DNA of 64,000 nt from CALARM01 sp964431735 (GCA_964431735.1 CAYSLJ010000010.1:1-64000), one strand, 5' to 3'; counted from the stretch's first letter, positions 17,827 through 26,823 are shown. Translations and numbers: made by a program. Notes: generated from the sequence alone by a model not told the origin.

Positions 17827-18237
17827 TTAAGACATATTTTCCTGAAGACTTTCTACCAGTTCCTGACCGGCTTTCACAAAATTCATTGCTTTTTCTTTAA
17901 ACGTACTGTCCAGATCAATCAGAGCAAAAACATTATCTATTTCTTCCAGTTCTTTCGGGTCTACCTTATTATCTGCAAAAACCAGGAGACAGATCTGATA
18001 AAGTAAAAGAGCTTTGCCAGGATTACTTTTTATAAGAGGAATTATATCCTTCAAATTCTGTTTTTCAGACAGTATTTCTTTCATTTTTGATGTATATTCA
18101 TTACCTTCTTCATCGAGGCCGGTTATAACATTTTCAATGAGCCCCATTTCTCCTCTGGAGATTTCACCGTCTGCCTGTGCCATAGCTATTAAAGCACGTC
18201 CTACATTGAATATTTCCTGTTTCATATCATTGTCCAT
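17827..18237 (-). CDS. TerB-like helical protein
   Basis: A 136-residue all-helical protein. ALIAMAQADGEISRGEMGLIE and, later, LLVFADNKVDPKELEEID are the two acidic loop-helix segments of the TerB (tellurite-resistance B) fold, where the acids bind metal. The domain is widespread in stress and phage-defence contexts, but no other ter gene is present here. It lies between the zinc-ribbon gene and a 58-residue TerB-related gene. Confidence 0.65.
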   Translation of the reverse strand: MDNDMKQEIFNVGRALIAMAQADGEISRGEMGLIENVITGLDEEGNEYTSKMKEILSEKQNLKDIIPLIKSNPGKALLLYQICLLVFADNKVDPKELEEIDNVFALIDLDSTFKEKAMNFVKAGQELVESLQENMS

Positions 18238-18321
18238 AGTATAATCTCTCCTTTAATCATGATACATGACCATTTACGAGTAATTGTATTTTACCATATA
18301 GACAGGATCGAGTAAATAATA

Positions 18322-18498
18322 TTATCCTTCAATTTTCAGTTTACCTTCACCTATCAGTTGAAAAATTCTCTTTATCTGTTCCTGTTCCTCTGATGTAACC
18401 TTACCGTCAGACATAATAGCTTCATTCAATCTGTTTTTTTCCTCAGCCGTTATCTTATTATCTTCAATAATTTCATCTACCAGTTTTTTTATATCCAT
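18322..18498 (-). CDS. Small acidic TerB/EF-hand-like protein
   Basis: A 58-residue protein starting at the ATG at 18498, seven bases after AGGAGA. The frame extends upstream to 18642 but nothing supports translation there. The sequence contains two copies of one motif: EIIEDNKITAEEKNRLNEAI and AIMSDGKVTSEEQEQIKRIF. Each is an acidic loop followed by a helix, like the metal-binding halves of TerB or calcium-binding loops. It may be a single-module relative of its neighbour. Confidence 0.6.
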   Translation of the reverse strand: MDIKKLVDEIIEDNKITAEEKNRLNEAIMSDGKVTSEEQEQIKRIFQLIGEGKLKIEG

Positions 18499-18598
18499 AA
18501 CAGGTCTCCTTTTAGCAGTAAATTTTAAACTATCTTTTTTCGATTTTTCCACATAGTTTTTTTCGACATGGAAAATGAAAATTCCTATGAGTAACGAC

Positions 18599-19537
18599 TC
18601 ATATATTAAATTTCTGACACATTTGCTGAAATTCTTTATCAAGAGGAAATTTTTTTTTCATAGTCCTGAGAAGTCCCTGTGCTTCCTTATATCTGCCTTC
18701 ACTGAAATAGATAATATATCTGGTGAGATAAGGCCTGATATTGCGGGGTCTCAATTCTATTGCTTTATCACAGAACATACATGATTTATCCCATTCCTTC
18801 AGATTATAATAGAGGGAGGACATTTTATCATAAATATTATAAAAAGCATGTTTTTCGAAACTGTTTTTATAAAGTTTTTTCCCTGCTCCCAGTTCAAGAG
18901 CCTTTATAAAATAATTTCTGGCTTCGTCAAAGAGCTTCATTTCCATACAGGCCCAGCCGAGATAAAAATACAGTCCTGTATCGTCATCTTTAAGTGATAA
19001 AGCCTGAAGCAATATATCTCTTCCCGAAGAAAAATCATAAAGCAATATACGCTCAAAAGCCGATTCTATTAAAAGAAAAAATCTCTTTTCTTCGTCACTA
19101 CAAAAAGAAAGCTTATAATCTGTATAATCAATATTCAATTTTTTGTATTCTGTCAGAAAGTCCTCTATATCGCCATAAGTCACCATTCTGGCTTTATAAG
19201 TACAGAAATCCGGTACCATATCAATGTCTATATTACCAAAGATTCTGCAAAACAGAGGTCTTACCTGATAAATTCTGCAGCCATATCCTGTTAAATAAAA
19301 AGGACATACAGGAAGGTTACCGTAAAGAAGAAATTTCTCAAATACAGTTATATCAGGTAAATGATCATACAGAAAGGTCTTTATAAAATCTTTTTCAAGG
19401 GGATAAAGGCCGGGAAAATCCATTTTATTACTGCAACAGGAATAACAGTCATTGCAGGAACCATGAGAAACAATCATGGCAGAGAAACTCTCAAACATAT
19501 CTTTAAGAAGATAATAAAACTCTTCCTGTTTATTCAT
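18599..19537 (-). CDS. YkgJ-family cysteine-cluster protein with TPR repeats
   Basis: A 312-residue protein whose N-terminal half has the YkgJ/Fe-S cluster cysteines: CNDCYSCC at about residues 23-30, then CPFY, GCRIYQVRPLFCRIFG near 90-110 and a further CTYK. The family is thought to bind an Fe-S cluster or zinc. Residues about 180-305 are TPR helices (LYFYLGWACMEMKLFDEARN). GGGAGG precedes the ATG. It is a paralogue of the next gene, in tandem on the same strand. Confidence 0.75.
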   Translation of the reverse strand: MNKQEEFYYLLKDMFESFSAMIVSHGSCNDCYSCCSNKMDFPGLYPLEKDFIKTFLYDHLPDITVFEKFLLYGNLPVCPFYLTGYGCRIYQVRPLFCRIFGNIDIDMVPDFCTYKARMVTYGDIEDFLTEYKKLNIDYTDYKLSFCSDEEKRFFLLIESAFERILLYDFSSGRDILLQALSLKDDDTGLYFYLGWACMEMKLFDEARNYFIKALELGAGKKLYKNSFEKHAFYNIYDKMSSLYYNLKEWDKSCMFCDKAIELRPRNIRPYLTRYIIYFSEGRYKEAQGLLRTMKKKFPLDKEFQQMCQKFNI

Positions 19538-19574
19538 TCAAATCCTCCCTGATTGACAGAAAACACCTGATTAT

Positions 19575-20522
19575 TTACAGAATTTTCTTTTCAAGACAGG
19601 CAAATTTCTGCACAGTTTTATCATCAGGAAACCTTGCTAAAAGTCTTTTCAATTTTCTTGTAAATTCTTCTTTCCTTCCTGTTTTAATATAAATTGCAAG
19701 AAGTCCTGTGTGACATATAATATTTCTCCTGTCAATCTTCAGTGCTTCCAGGTAATATTCTTCGGCTTTTTCTATCATATTTAAACAGAAACAGGTACAG
19801 CCCAGTTTCTCATAGATATAAAAACAGGCAAGCTTCTCATAGATATTTCTATAATTTTTTTCCGATGCACCGAGTTCCAGGGATTTAAGAAAATAATCTA
19901 TTCCTTCCTGAAAACGTTTCATTTCAAGACAGGCCCAGCCAAGGCTGTAATAAGTAGAATAGTTATCATAAAGTTCCAGAGCCATGTTAAATACATTAAA
20001 GCCTTCAGAAAATCTATAAAGCATCATATATTCTGTACCAAGCTCCATTAAAAGAAAAAAATTCTTTTCTTTATCATGGGTAACAGAGAGTTTGTACTCA
20101 GTATACTCCATATTCAGACATCTGTATTCATATATGAATTCCTTCAGGTCAGAATAGGGTATTCTTCCGGGAAGATCATAGTAAATACAGAAATGAGGAA
20201 CAGATTTATCAGTATCTACAGGGCCGAAAATCCTGCAAAAAAGAGGACGGAAAGTATAAATACCACAGCCAGGCGTTTTATAAAAAGGACATACCGGGAG
20301 AGATGTATGAAGAAGATAATCCTGAAAATCATTGGTGGAAGGTATCTGTTCTCCTATATGTTCATCTATAAAATCCTTTTCCAGAGGGTAAAGCCATGGA
20401 TATTTTGTAACAGGAGTACAGCAGTAATAGCACTGACCACAAGATTTTGATGTTTCAACTTTAACAGTAGAGTCAAATCTCTCCAGAATTTCTCTATACC
20501 TGTGAAAAAACATTTTATTCAG
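19575..20522 (-). CDS. YkgJ-family cysteine-cluster protein with TPR repeats, probable CTG start
   Basis: This is a paralogue of the neighbouring gene with the same cysteines (CGQCYYCC, CPFY, CGIYTFRPLFCRIFG) and a TPR tail (YYSLGWACLEMKRFQEGID). An in-frame extension to 20669 encodes GCGTGACGCG-type repeat sequence and is not credible. GGGAGG lies at about 20533. The paralogue reads ATG-AAT-AAA at the matching place, whereas this one has CTG-AAT-AAA, so a CTG start at 20522 is inferred. The ATG at 20513 is the alternative, though it is far from the ribosome binding site. A duplicated pair suggests a redox or metal-linked scaffold role. Confidence 0.7.
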   Translation of the reverse strand: MNKMFFHRYREILERFDSTVKVETSKSCGQCYYCCTPVTKYPWLYPLEKDFIDEHIGEQIPSTNDFQDYLLHTSLPVCPFYKTPGCGIYTFRPLFCRIFGPVDTDKSVPHFCIYYDLPGRIPYSDLKEFIYEYRCLNMEYTEYKLSVTHDKEKNFFLLMELGTEYMMLYRFSEGFNVFNMALELYDNYSTYYSLGWACLEMKRFQEGIDYFLKSLELGASEKNYRNIYEKLACFYIYEKLGCTCFCLNMIEKAEEYYLEALKIDRRNIICHTGLLAIYIKTGRKEEFTRKLKRLLARFPDDKTVQKFACLEKKIL

Positions 20523-20582
20523 AACAAAACCTCCCTTCATGTATTCACCAGAAATAGAAATTAAATAAATAACTCTATATTT

Positions 20583-20691
20583 AATCGTAACGCGTAACGC
20601 GTGACGCGTGATGCCCGTTTTCACCGGTACCGGGCGATCACAGTGGGGGTCGCCCCTACTCTTCACCACTCACCATTCACTTTTTTTCACT
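20583..20691. repeat. Composite short-repeat patch
   Basis: The stretch starts with CGTAACGCGTAACGCGTGAC, continues with GTGGGGGTCGCCCC and ends in CTCACCATTCACTTTTTTTC. It lies between the PilT-like operon end and the YkgJ gene. Confidence 0.6.
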
Positions 20692-20692
20692 C

Positions 20693-21868
20693 TTACCTTA
20701 AAAAATTATCAGGATCGCTTGCTTTTTCTTTTGCAACTTCAAAAGACACTTTTCCGCTGAGAACAAGCTCTTTAAGAGCCTGATCCATAGTCTGCATGCC
20801 CTGTTCTCTGCCGCTCAATATCTGGGATTCCATAAGAGTTATTTTACCTTCTCTTATAAGGGAAGATATACCGGTAGATTCAAGCATAATTTCCATGGCA
20901 CAGAGCCTTCCTCTGCCATCTGCTCTTCTTAAAAGATGCTGTGAAAGAACAGCTTTAAGTGATGTAGAAAGCATAGACCTTATCTGTGTCTGTTTCTCCG
21001 GAGGGAACACATCTATTACCCTGTCAACAGTTTTGGCGGCACTATTTGTATGAAGTGTAGCAAAAACAAGTATACCCATATCTGCTGCAGTTACTGCAAG
21101 TGATATTGTTTCAATATCTCTCATTTCTCCGATAAGTATTATATCAGGGTCTTCTCTCATGGCAGATCTCAAAGCTTCTGCAAAGCTTCTGGCATGAATG
21201 CCTACCTGACGATGAACAATAAGACATTTATCACTGGTATGAACAAATTCAAGGGGATCTTCTATTGTTATAATCTTCGCACTTCTATTTCTGTTTGCAT
21301 AATTTATTATAGCGGCAAGAGTGGTAGATTTCCCGCTTCCCGTCGGGCCTGTTACAAGTATGAGCCCCTGTCTGTAGTGACAGAATCTCTTTGTAACGGC
21401 AGGCAGATCCAGATCATCAATTGTTGGCATATCCAGAGGTATTTGTCTGAATACTGCTCCCACACCATTATTCTGTTTCAAAATATTTATTCTGAATCTT
21501 GCAATATCTTTTGCTTCATAAGAACCATCCAGGTCTCCCAGTTCCTCAAACTTTGAAATCTCATCTTTTGAAATAGACTGATAAATAAGTGCTTTTGCCT
21601 GCTCCGGAGAAAGAGGAGGGAGGTCAGTAGGAATTATTTCACCATAAAGTCTAAATACAGGTGGATATTCGGGAAGTATATGAAGATCTGAAATTTCCTC
21701 TGTTATCATAATATCAAATAAATCGGTAATAGTATATCTGCCGGTAAAACCTGTCTCTATAACATCAGGCAGAACATAAACCTCTTCTTTCGGAGCTTCC
21801 TTTACCGGTGTTTTTATCTGTGCCTCTTTTATGGGTTCTTCTTTACCCCTGATCATTCTTCCTAACAA
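20693..21868 (-). CDS. PilT/PilU-family twitching ATPase
   Basis: A 391-residue secretion-type AAA ATPase. Walker A GPTGSGKST, the Asp box TIEDPLEF, Walker B DIILIGEMRD, the His box ATLHTNSA and a C-terminal ISSLIREGK (the PilT AIRNLIREGK element in degenerate form) are all visible. An N-terminal extension of about 45 charged residues is longer than in PilT. Such enzymes power pilus retraction. Its paralogue follows on the same strand, 26 bases upstream. No pilin or assembly gene lies in the window. Confidence 0.85.
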   Translation of the reverse strand: MLGRMIRGKEEPIKEAQIKTPVKEAPKEEVYVLPDVIETGFTGRYTITDLFDIMITEEISDLHILPEYPPVFRLYGEIIPTDLPPLSPEQAKALIYQSISKDEISKFEELGDLDGSYEAKDIARFRINILKQNNGVGAVFRQIPLDMPTIDDLDLPAVTKRFCHYRQGLILVTGPTGSGKSTTLAAIINYANRNRSAKIITIEDPLEFVHTSDKCLIVHRQVGIHARSFAEALRSAMREDPDIILIGEMRDIETISLAVTAADMGILVFATLHTNSAAKTVDRVIDVFPPEKQTQIRSMLSTSLKAVLSQHLLRRADGRGRLCAMEIMLESTGISSLIREGKITLMESQILSGREQGMQTMDQALKELVLSGKVSFEVAKEKASDPDNFLR

Positions 21869-21894
21869 AACGATTCATCCTTTCATTAATAAAA

Positions 21895-22950
21895 TCAAGC
21901 AAAGGCTACTTTATCTATTGCGGCTCCCATGGCTACATCTCTTGTGATGAAACCATCGGCATAAAGCTGTTTAAGAGACACATCCATAGATTGCATTCCA
22001 AGATGTTTGCTTGTCTGCATAAGTGATCCTATTTGATAGATTTTTCTCTCTCTTATAATATTGGCAAGAGGTCTGCAGCCAATAAGAAGTTCGACTGCCG
22101 CAATTCTCCCTGATTTATCTTTCCTCGGAAGTAATTGCTGCGATATAACACCTCTCAGGGATTCTGCCAGCATAAATCTGATCTGTGCCTGCTGGGTATG
22201 ATGAAAAGAATCGATTATTCTGTCTATTGTCCTTGCTGCATCAGTAGTAGGAAGGGTGCTTAAAACCAGATGTCCTGTCTCGGCTGCAGTCATTGCCTGC
22301 TGAATAACCTCGGGGTCTCTCAATTCTCCAATCATAATAACATCAGGATCTTCTCTCAACACATATTTAAGGGCTGTCTGGTAGCTTTCAGAGTGTTTTC
22401 CTACTTCCCTCTGTCTTATAATACTTTTTTTCGGAAGGTGGATATATTCAATAGGGTCTTCTACAGTAACAATATGACATCTTTTAGTCATATTTATTTC
22501 ATTTACAAGGGCACCGAGTGTTGTAGTTTTCCCGCATCCCGAAGGGCCTGTAACAAGAATGAGTCCCTGGTGGAAATTAAGTAATTTACCTATATCAGCA
22601 GGTAAACCAAGGTCTTTTATAGATGGACACGTATATCCAATTCCTCTGAAGTTGGCATCCCATCCATTTTTTTGCTGGTAAACATTTGCCCTGAAACGAT
22701 AAGGTTTGCCGTCTTTTTCTACCTGATAAGATAAGTCTATATTGGTAAGCCTCTTAAATTCTTCTAATTGTCTGGCTGTAAGGAATTCCTGAATAAGTTT
22801 TCTGCTTTCCTGCAATGTAATAACAGTTTCACCTTTTAACTTACTCAATTCTCCATGAAGTCTTACTATAGGAGCGGATCCTGCAGATATATGTAAATCA
22901 GAGGCTCCCACATCAATAGCTTTCAATAAAAGTTGCTCTACTCTGGTCAT
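21895..22950 (-). CDS. PilT-family twitching ATPase
   Basis: A 351-residue PilT-like ATPase: Walker A GPSGCGKTT, Asp box VEDPIEYIH, Walker B DVIMIGELRD, His box LSTLPTTDA (the usual His is replaced by Pro) and ANIIRERKIYQ near the C-terminus. Two such ATPases in tandem recall pilT-pilU, where the second enhances retraction. The His-to-Pro change in the His box is notable and could lower its own activity. The region upstream carries element C. Confidence 0.85.
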   Translation of the reverse strand: MTRVEQLLLKAIDVGASDLHISAGSAPIVRLHGELSKLKGETVITLQESRKLIQEFLTARQLEEFKRLTNIDLSYQVEKDGKPYRFRANVYQQKNGWDANFRGIGYTCPSIKDLGLPADIGKLLNFHQGLILVTGPSGCGKTTTLGALVNEINMTKRCHIVTVEDPIEYIHLPKKSIIRQREVGKHSESYQTALKYVLREDPDVIMIGELRDPEVIQQAMTAAETGHLVLSTLPTTDAARTIDRIIDSFHHTQQAQIRFMLAESLRGVISQQLLPRKDKSGRIAAVELLIGCRPLANIIRERKIYQIGSLMQTSKHLGMQSMDVSLKQLYADGFITRDVAMGAAIDKVAFA

Positions 22951-23052
22951 ATTTAACCCCGCTTTACAAATATTTTATAAAAATGTGTATTTCAAGAATT
23001 ATAACACTTTGTCAATAAGGAGTCAATTCACAATGGCGTGACTGTTAACGCG

Positions 23053-23215
23053 GATTGTGTTTGAAAATGACAGGTGATTTTATATATCAGGTTCCAGATC
23101 TCCTTAACCCAATACCCAACACCCGACACATGACACCATCATCTATTAATAGATTTATGAAATCAATTATAATTTCCAGTAAAAGTAAATTTACCTGTCG
23201 TAAAAAAACATGATC
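23053..23215. repeat. Element C, copy 3 (diverged)
   Basis: GATTGTGTTTGAAAATGACA at the left and TTTACCTGTCGTAAAAAAAC at the right match the ends of the two better copies, while the interior is replaced by CCCAATACCCAACACCCGAC. Confidence 0.65.
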
Positions 23216-23334
23216 CTATAATTTCCTCTGAATAATTTTAGATTGCAAATTTTTACAGGATAAACTATAATTCTCTTTTCAGGATTATAAAATAACACTT
23301 CATAATAATAACCGCTATATGTCAGAGGAAATCT

Positions 23335-23366
23335 CCGCGTGACGCGTGACGCGTCACGCGTCACGA
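23335..23366. repeat. GCGTGACGCG palindromic cluster
   Basis: CCGCGTGACGCGTGACGCGT and its mirror CACGCGTCACGATT form a hairpin ending 7 bases before AAAGGAGG of nth. Confidence 0.65.
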
Positions 23367-23383
23367 TTCTAAAAGGAGGAATT

Positions 23384-24037
23384 ATGAACAAAAATACAAA
23401 AAAAATTCTGGAACTTCTGAAAAAAACATATCCTGAAGCAACAACGGAACTGAAACATGAAAACCCTCTGGAACTGCTTGTTGCAACAATACTTTCTGCA
23501 CAGTGTACAGACGAAAGGGTCAATAAAGTTACACCTGTTCTTTTTAAGAAGTACAGAACAGCAGAAGATTTTGCTTCTTCTGATATAGAAGAACTTAAAT
23601 CAATAATAAAATCTACCGGTTTTTTCAATCAAAAAGCAAATTTCATAAAAGAAATGGCAAAGAAGCTGGTGAAAGATTTTAACTCTTCTGTTCCTGATAA
23701 TATAGAAAAGCTGACGACCCTTCCCGGTGTGGCAAGAAAAACTGCCAATGTTGTCCTTGGATATGGTTTTGGTAAAACAGAAGGAGTGGTAGTAGATACT
23801 CATGTAAAAAGACTCTCAGCAAGACTCGGATTTACAAAAGAAAAAAACCAGGATAAAATAGAACAGGCTCTTATGAATATATTTCCAAGAGATGAATGGA
23901 TTTTTATTTCTCAGGCTCTGGTCTGGCATGGCAGAAATTTATGTAAGGCAAGAAAACCTGCCTGCAACAGATGCCCCTTATATGAAATCTGTCCTTCAGG
24001 TAAGGAATTTTATAATAAAGGAGAGGATAAAAAGTGA
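23384..24037 (+). CDS. nth: Endonuclease III
   Basis: The ATG at 23384 follows AAAGGAGG closely, giving 217 residues, normal for the family. The helix-hairpin-helix LPGVARKTANVVLG with the catalytic Lys, the catalytic Asp in VVDTHVKR and the C-terminal Fe-S ligands (C-x6-C-x2-C-x5-C: CKARKPACNRCPLYEIC) are present. It removes oxidised pyrimidines and nicks the abasic site. An upstream extension to 23339 reads only repeat sequence. Its TGA overlaps the GTG of the proC frame by four bases. Confidence 0.95.
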   Translation: MNKNTKKILELLKKTYPEATTELKHENPLELLVATILSAQCTDERVNKVTPVLFKKYRTAEDFASSDIEELKSIIKSTGFFNQKANFIKEMAKKLVKDFNSSVPDNIEKLTTLPGVARKTANVVLGYGFGKTEGVVVDTHVKRLSARLGFTKEKNQDKIEQALMNIFPRDEWIFISQALVWHGRNLCKARKPACNRCPLYEICPSGKEFYNKGEDKK

Positions 24038-24897
24038 AAAGTGAAAGGTTATATTGTCATTACTGCTCACTGCTCACTAAAAACATGATTAAAGACAAAA
24101 AAATCGCTATTATAGGCTGCGGAACAATGGGTAAAATTATTATATCAGGTCTTCTTGCGTCAGGGACTTCTGTTCCTGAAAATCTTATAGCTACAGATAA
24201 GATAAAAGAAACAAGGAAAAAAATACATGAAGAGTTTTTTATAGAAACAACAGAAGATAATGTGAAAGCATGCACAGGTGCAGACATTATATTACTGGCA
24301 GTAAAACCTCAGGATATACCTGCAGTAATCGGTGCAATAAAAGAGAAAATCACTGAAAAAACTGTTATTATCTCAATTGCGGCAGGGGTGAGTACAAACT
24401 TCATAGAATGTATACTCTCAGGGCAAAATCCTGTAATAAGAGCAATGCCCAATACTGCATGTCAGGTCAAAAACGGTATGATTGTAATATGCAGAGGGAG
24501 AAATGCAATAAACGGACATATAGACATTGGAATGGACATATTTTCACCTCTCGGTAAATGTATAGAACTGGACGAAAAACATATGGACGCAGTTACAGGA
24601 CTGTCTGCAAGCGGACCTGCCTTTATTTATCTCATCATAGAAGCTCTTGCAGACGGAGGAGTAATGATGGGACTTCCGAGGAAAGTGGCGCAGGATCTTG
24701 TAATACATACAGTTCTCGGCTCCGCTCATATGATAAAAGAAACAGAGAGACACCCTGCATCTCTGAAAGATGATGTAACTACTCCGGCAGGATGCACTAT
24801 TTCAGGCATACTGGCACTGGAAGACGGGAAAATAAGATCGGTTCTTGCAAGGGCAGTACAGATTGCAGCGGCAAGAGCAGGAGAACTGGGCAAGTAA
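24034..24897 (+). CDS. proC: Pyrroline-5-carboxylate reductase
   Basis: ProC catalyses the last step of proline synthesis with NAD(P)H. The dinucleotide-binding GCGTMG, then RAMPNTACQVKNG and the C-terminal TGLSASGPAF and TTPAGCTISGILALE are diagnostic. The canonical N-terminus is MIKDKKIAIIGC at 24085, but no ribosome binding site precedes it. GGAGAGG at 24021-24027 instead serves a GTG at 24034. The 17 codons between come from a GTGAAAAGTGAAAGG...CTGCTCACT repeat, adding a repeat-encoded extension. I list the GTG start; translation from 24085 remains possible. Confidence 0.9.
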   Translation: MKSERLYCHYCSLLTKNMIKDKKIAIIGCGTMGKIIISGLLASGTSVPENLIATDKIKETRKKIHEEFFIETTEDNVKACTGADIILLAVKPQDIPAVIGAIKEKITEKTVIISIAAGVSTNFIECILSGQNPVIRAMPNTACQVKNGMIVICRGRNAINGHIDIGMDIFSPLGKCIELDEKHMDAVTGLSASGPAFIYLIIEALADGGVMMGLPRKVAQDLVIHTVLGSAHMIKETERHPASLKDDVTTPAGCTISGILALEDGKIRSVLARAVQIAAARAGELGK

Positions 24898-25006
24898 AAT
24901 TATAAAAAATAAATTTATAAAGGCCTTTACTTTTTTCATAATTGTAGTGATTATATAATATAATAACGACAGCAAAATATTTTTAATCAAGAAAGGAATG
25001 ATATTA

Positions 25007-25237
25007 ATGGGTGGAGCAATAGCCGGTGCAGTAGGCGGAGGATTAATGAAAGGTATAGCAGGTAAAGCTTTAGGCGGAATAATGGGAGGAGACGAAGGCG
25101 GAGGACCTCTCGGAATGATAAAAGGGCTTTTAGAGAAAGTAACAGGCGGAGGTGCTCAGGCAGGAGGAGCTCCCGGCGGCGGAGAAGGTGGACCTAATCC
25201 TGCTGAAATTCTCAGCAGCCTTGTCGGAGGAGAATAA
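25007..25237 (+). CDS. Small glycine-rich protein
   Basis: About 76 residues if started at the ATG at 25007, better spaced from AAAGG than the ATG at 24998. The N-terminal half is a glycine-zipper-like series (GGAIAGAVGGGLMKGIAGKA), which could insert in or associate with membranes. The C-terminal half is a Gly/Ala/Pro-rich flexible tail. No cysteine or motif points to an enzyme or a modified peptide. It is monocistronic and followed by a strong bidirectional terminator. Confidence 0.55.
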   Translation: MGGAIAGAVGGGLMKGIAGKALGGIMGGDEGGGPLGMIKGLLEKVTGGGAQAGGAPGGGEGGPNPAEILSSLVGGE

Positions 25238-25256
25238 TTTTCCGAATTTTCCGTTA

Positions 25257-25290
25257 AAATAAAAGGGGCCTGAGGGCCCCTTTTATTTTT
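25257..25290. terminator. Bidirectional terminator between the glycine-rich gene and the fumarase operon
   Basis: AAAAGGGGCC at 25261-25270 pairs with GGCCCCTTTT at 25275-25284. T-rich sequence follows on the plus side and an A-rich stretch precedes on the other, serving both convergent units. Confidence 0.85.
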
Positions 25291-25874
25291 TATTTCAATT
25301 CTTTAAAAAGCTTTTCTTTAACCTCTTTAGAATATGAAAGAACATCCCTGTGAATGGAATTTCCGTGACTGTCCATGGTAACTATTACAGGGAAATCAAC
25401 AACATCAATATGCCAGAATGCTTCAGGTACACCGAATTCTTCAAGTTTATAAACTCCCAGGACTTTTCTTACACTCTTTGCAAGGACAACAGCCACACCA
25501 CCTACGGCATGAAAATAAACTGCTCCGTATTTTCTGCAGGCTTCCAGTGTTTTTTCCCCCATCCCCCCTTTTCCTATGATACCTTTTACCTTATAATTTT
25601 TAATAACATCTGATTCATATGGTTCATCACGGATAGAAGTAGTAGGGCCTGCTGCGACAAAAGACCATTCACCATTCTCTTTTTTCACTACAGGGCCACA
25701 GTGGTAAATAACGGTATTTTCCAGAACAGGAGCAAGGTCATGTTGAAATTTTTCAAGTAAATAGGTGTGTGCCGCATCTCTTCCTGTAACCATTTTACCA
25801 GAAAGATACACCTCATCACCTGTTTTTAATCTTCTGATTTCTGCTTCAGACACAGGAAGGTTGAGTCTAATCAT
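25290..25874 (-). CDS. Fumarate hydratase class I beta subunit (Fe-S hydro-lyase C-terminal part)
   Basis: A 194-residue protein matching the beta half of two-subunit class I fumarases or L-tartrate dehydratases: LKTGDEVYLSGKM, GRDAAH, the substrate-loop GPTTSIRDEPY, GKGGM and AYFHAVGG-like YGAVYFHAVGGVA. It reversibly hydrates fumarate to malate with the alpha subunit. Start and alpha stop overlap by eight bases, so translation is coupled. The tartrate versus fumarate distinction cannot be made here. Confidence 0.85.
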   Translation of the reverse strand: MIRLNLPVSEAEIRRLKTGDEVYLSGKMVTGRDAAHTYLLEKFQHDLAPVLENTVIYHCGPVVKKENGEWSFVAAGPTTSIRDEPYESDVIKNYKVKGIIGKGGMGEKTLEACRKYGAVYFHAVGGVAVVLAKSVRKVLGVYKLEEFGVPEAFWHIDVVDFPVIVTMDSHGNSIHRDVLSYSKEVKEKLFKELK

Positions 25875-26736
25875 AGGAAACCTCCTCTCTATTTATAATC
25901 ATAGTATGTCTTCTACATGCCCAGCACATATATGATATAGATACAAGATAACAGGCAGGAAGTCTGTGCAAAGCTCCTGCTTTTACACCTAAAACAGTAG
26001 TTTTGCCTCCCAGACCCATCGGGCCTATTTGTAAAGAATTCAATTTTTCATAAAGATCTTCTTCAAGTTCTCTCATTACCGGGTCAGGGTTAAGATCATT
26101 CAGTTTTCGAAAAAGCATTTCTTTGGATATTTTATAACCGCTGTCACGATTACCGCCGATACAGAGACCTATAATACCGGGAGCACACCCTTCTCCCTGG
26201 GCACGGACTGCTGCATCAATGACACATTTCTTTACTCCTGCCATGTTTCTTCCTGCTCCCAGGTCATCATCGGGAAGTTTATACTGAATACCGCAGTTTT
26301 CACTTCCTCCACCTTTAAGTAACAGTTTTACTTCCACATAATTCCTGTCCCACTGATGAAAATTTATCCACGGCGATCCGGAACCTGTATTATTACCGGA
26401 ATTTTTTCCTGTAATGGAATGAACTGCATTGGGTCTGAGAATTGATTTTTCCGTTACAATTTCTGTGGCTTTTAAAACCGGGCCGGTAAAATCCTGTTCT
26501 TTATAAAGAGAAGGAGGATAATTTATATAAAATACCAGTGCACCTGTGTCCTGACATATGGGAAGTTTTTCTTCTCTGGCCATAGAGACATTCTGAAGGA
26601 TTGTTTTCAAAGTGGCTTTAGCAGGAGAACCATCGTCTTCCAGTTCCGTCTGTGCTTTTAATTTATCTTCCACATCGGAAGGAAGATCTGTAGAAGTTCT
26701 TGTAATAAGTTCTACAAAATGATCTGTAAGATCCAT
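25867..26736 (-). CDS. Fumarate hydratase class I alpha subunit (Fe-S)
   Basis: A 289-residue protein with the three cluster cysteines of the family, in LPICQDTG, SENCGIQ and GIIGLCIGG, which hold the catalytic [4Fe-4S] cluster. GKNSGNNTGSGSPWINFHQ and MGLGGKTTVLG are further family blocks. With the beta subunit it forms the complete hydratase of the citric-acid cycle. AGGGAGG precedes the ATG. Confidence 0.9.
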   Translation of the reverse strand: MDLTDHFVELITRTSTDLPSDVEDKLKAQTELEDDGSPAKATLKTILQNVSMAREEKLPICQDTGALVFYINYPPSLYKEQDFTGPVLKATEIVTEKSILRPNAVHSITGKNSGNNTGSGSPWINFHQWDRNYVEVKLLLKGGGSENCGIQYKLPDDDLGAGRNMAGVKKCVIDAAVRAQGEGCAPGIIGLCIGGNRDSGYKISKEMLFRKLNDLNPDPVMRELEEDLYEKLNSLQIGPMGLGGKTTVLGVKAGALHRLPACYLVSISYMCWACRRHTMIINREEVSYD

Positions 26737-26756
26737 AGATATACCTCCCTTTTAAT

Positions 26757-26821
26757 ATAGTGAGTTGTGAGCAGTGAGTCGTGAGTAAGAGACTCTACTC
26801 ACGATTCACTGTTCACTATTA
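26757..26821. repeat. GTGAGTTGTGAGCAGTGAGT inverted repeat
   Basis: Units of GTGAGTNGTGAG face ACTCACGATTCACTGTTCAC, making a long hairpin between hutH and the fumarase operon. No T-run follows on the hutH side, so it is a repeat rather than a clear terminator. Confidence 0.6.
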
Positions 26822-26823
26822 AC

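Noticed and set aside
20583..20691. Possible CRISPR array in the GCGTAACGCGTGACG patches
   Set aside because: The units are directly joined octamer-like repeats without spacers of even length, and no cas gene is present.
24034..24084. Separate short peptide before proC
   Set aside because: The frame continues without a stop into proC, so it is an N-terminal extension or leader rather than its own gene.
25007..25237. RiPP precursor for the radical SAM enzymes
   Set aside because: It is a plain glycine-rich sequence with no leader-core layout, lies 9 kb away from the nearest enzyme and has its own terminator.
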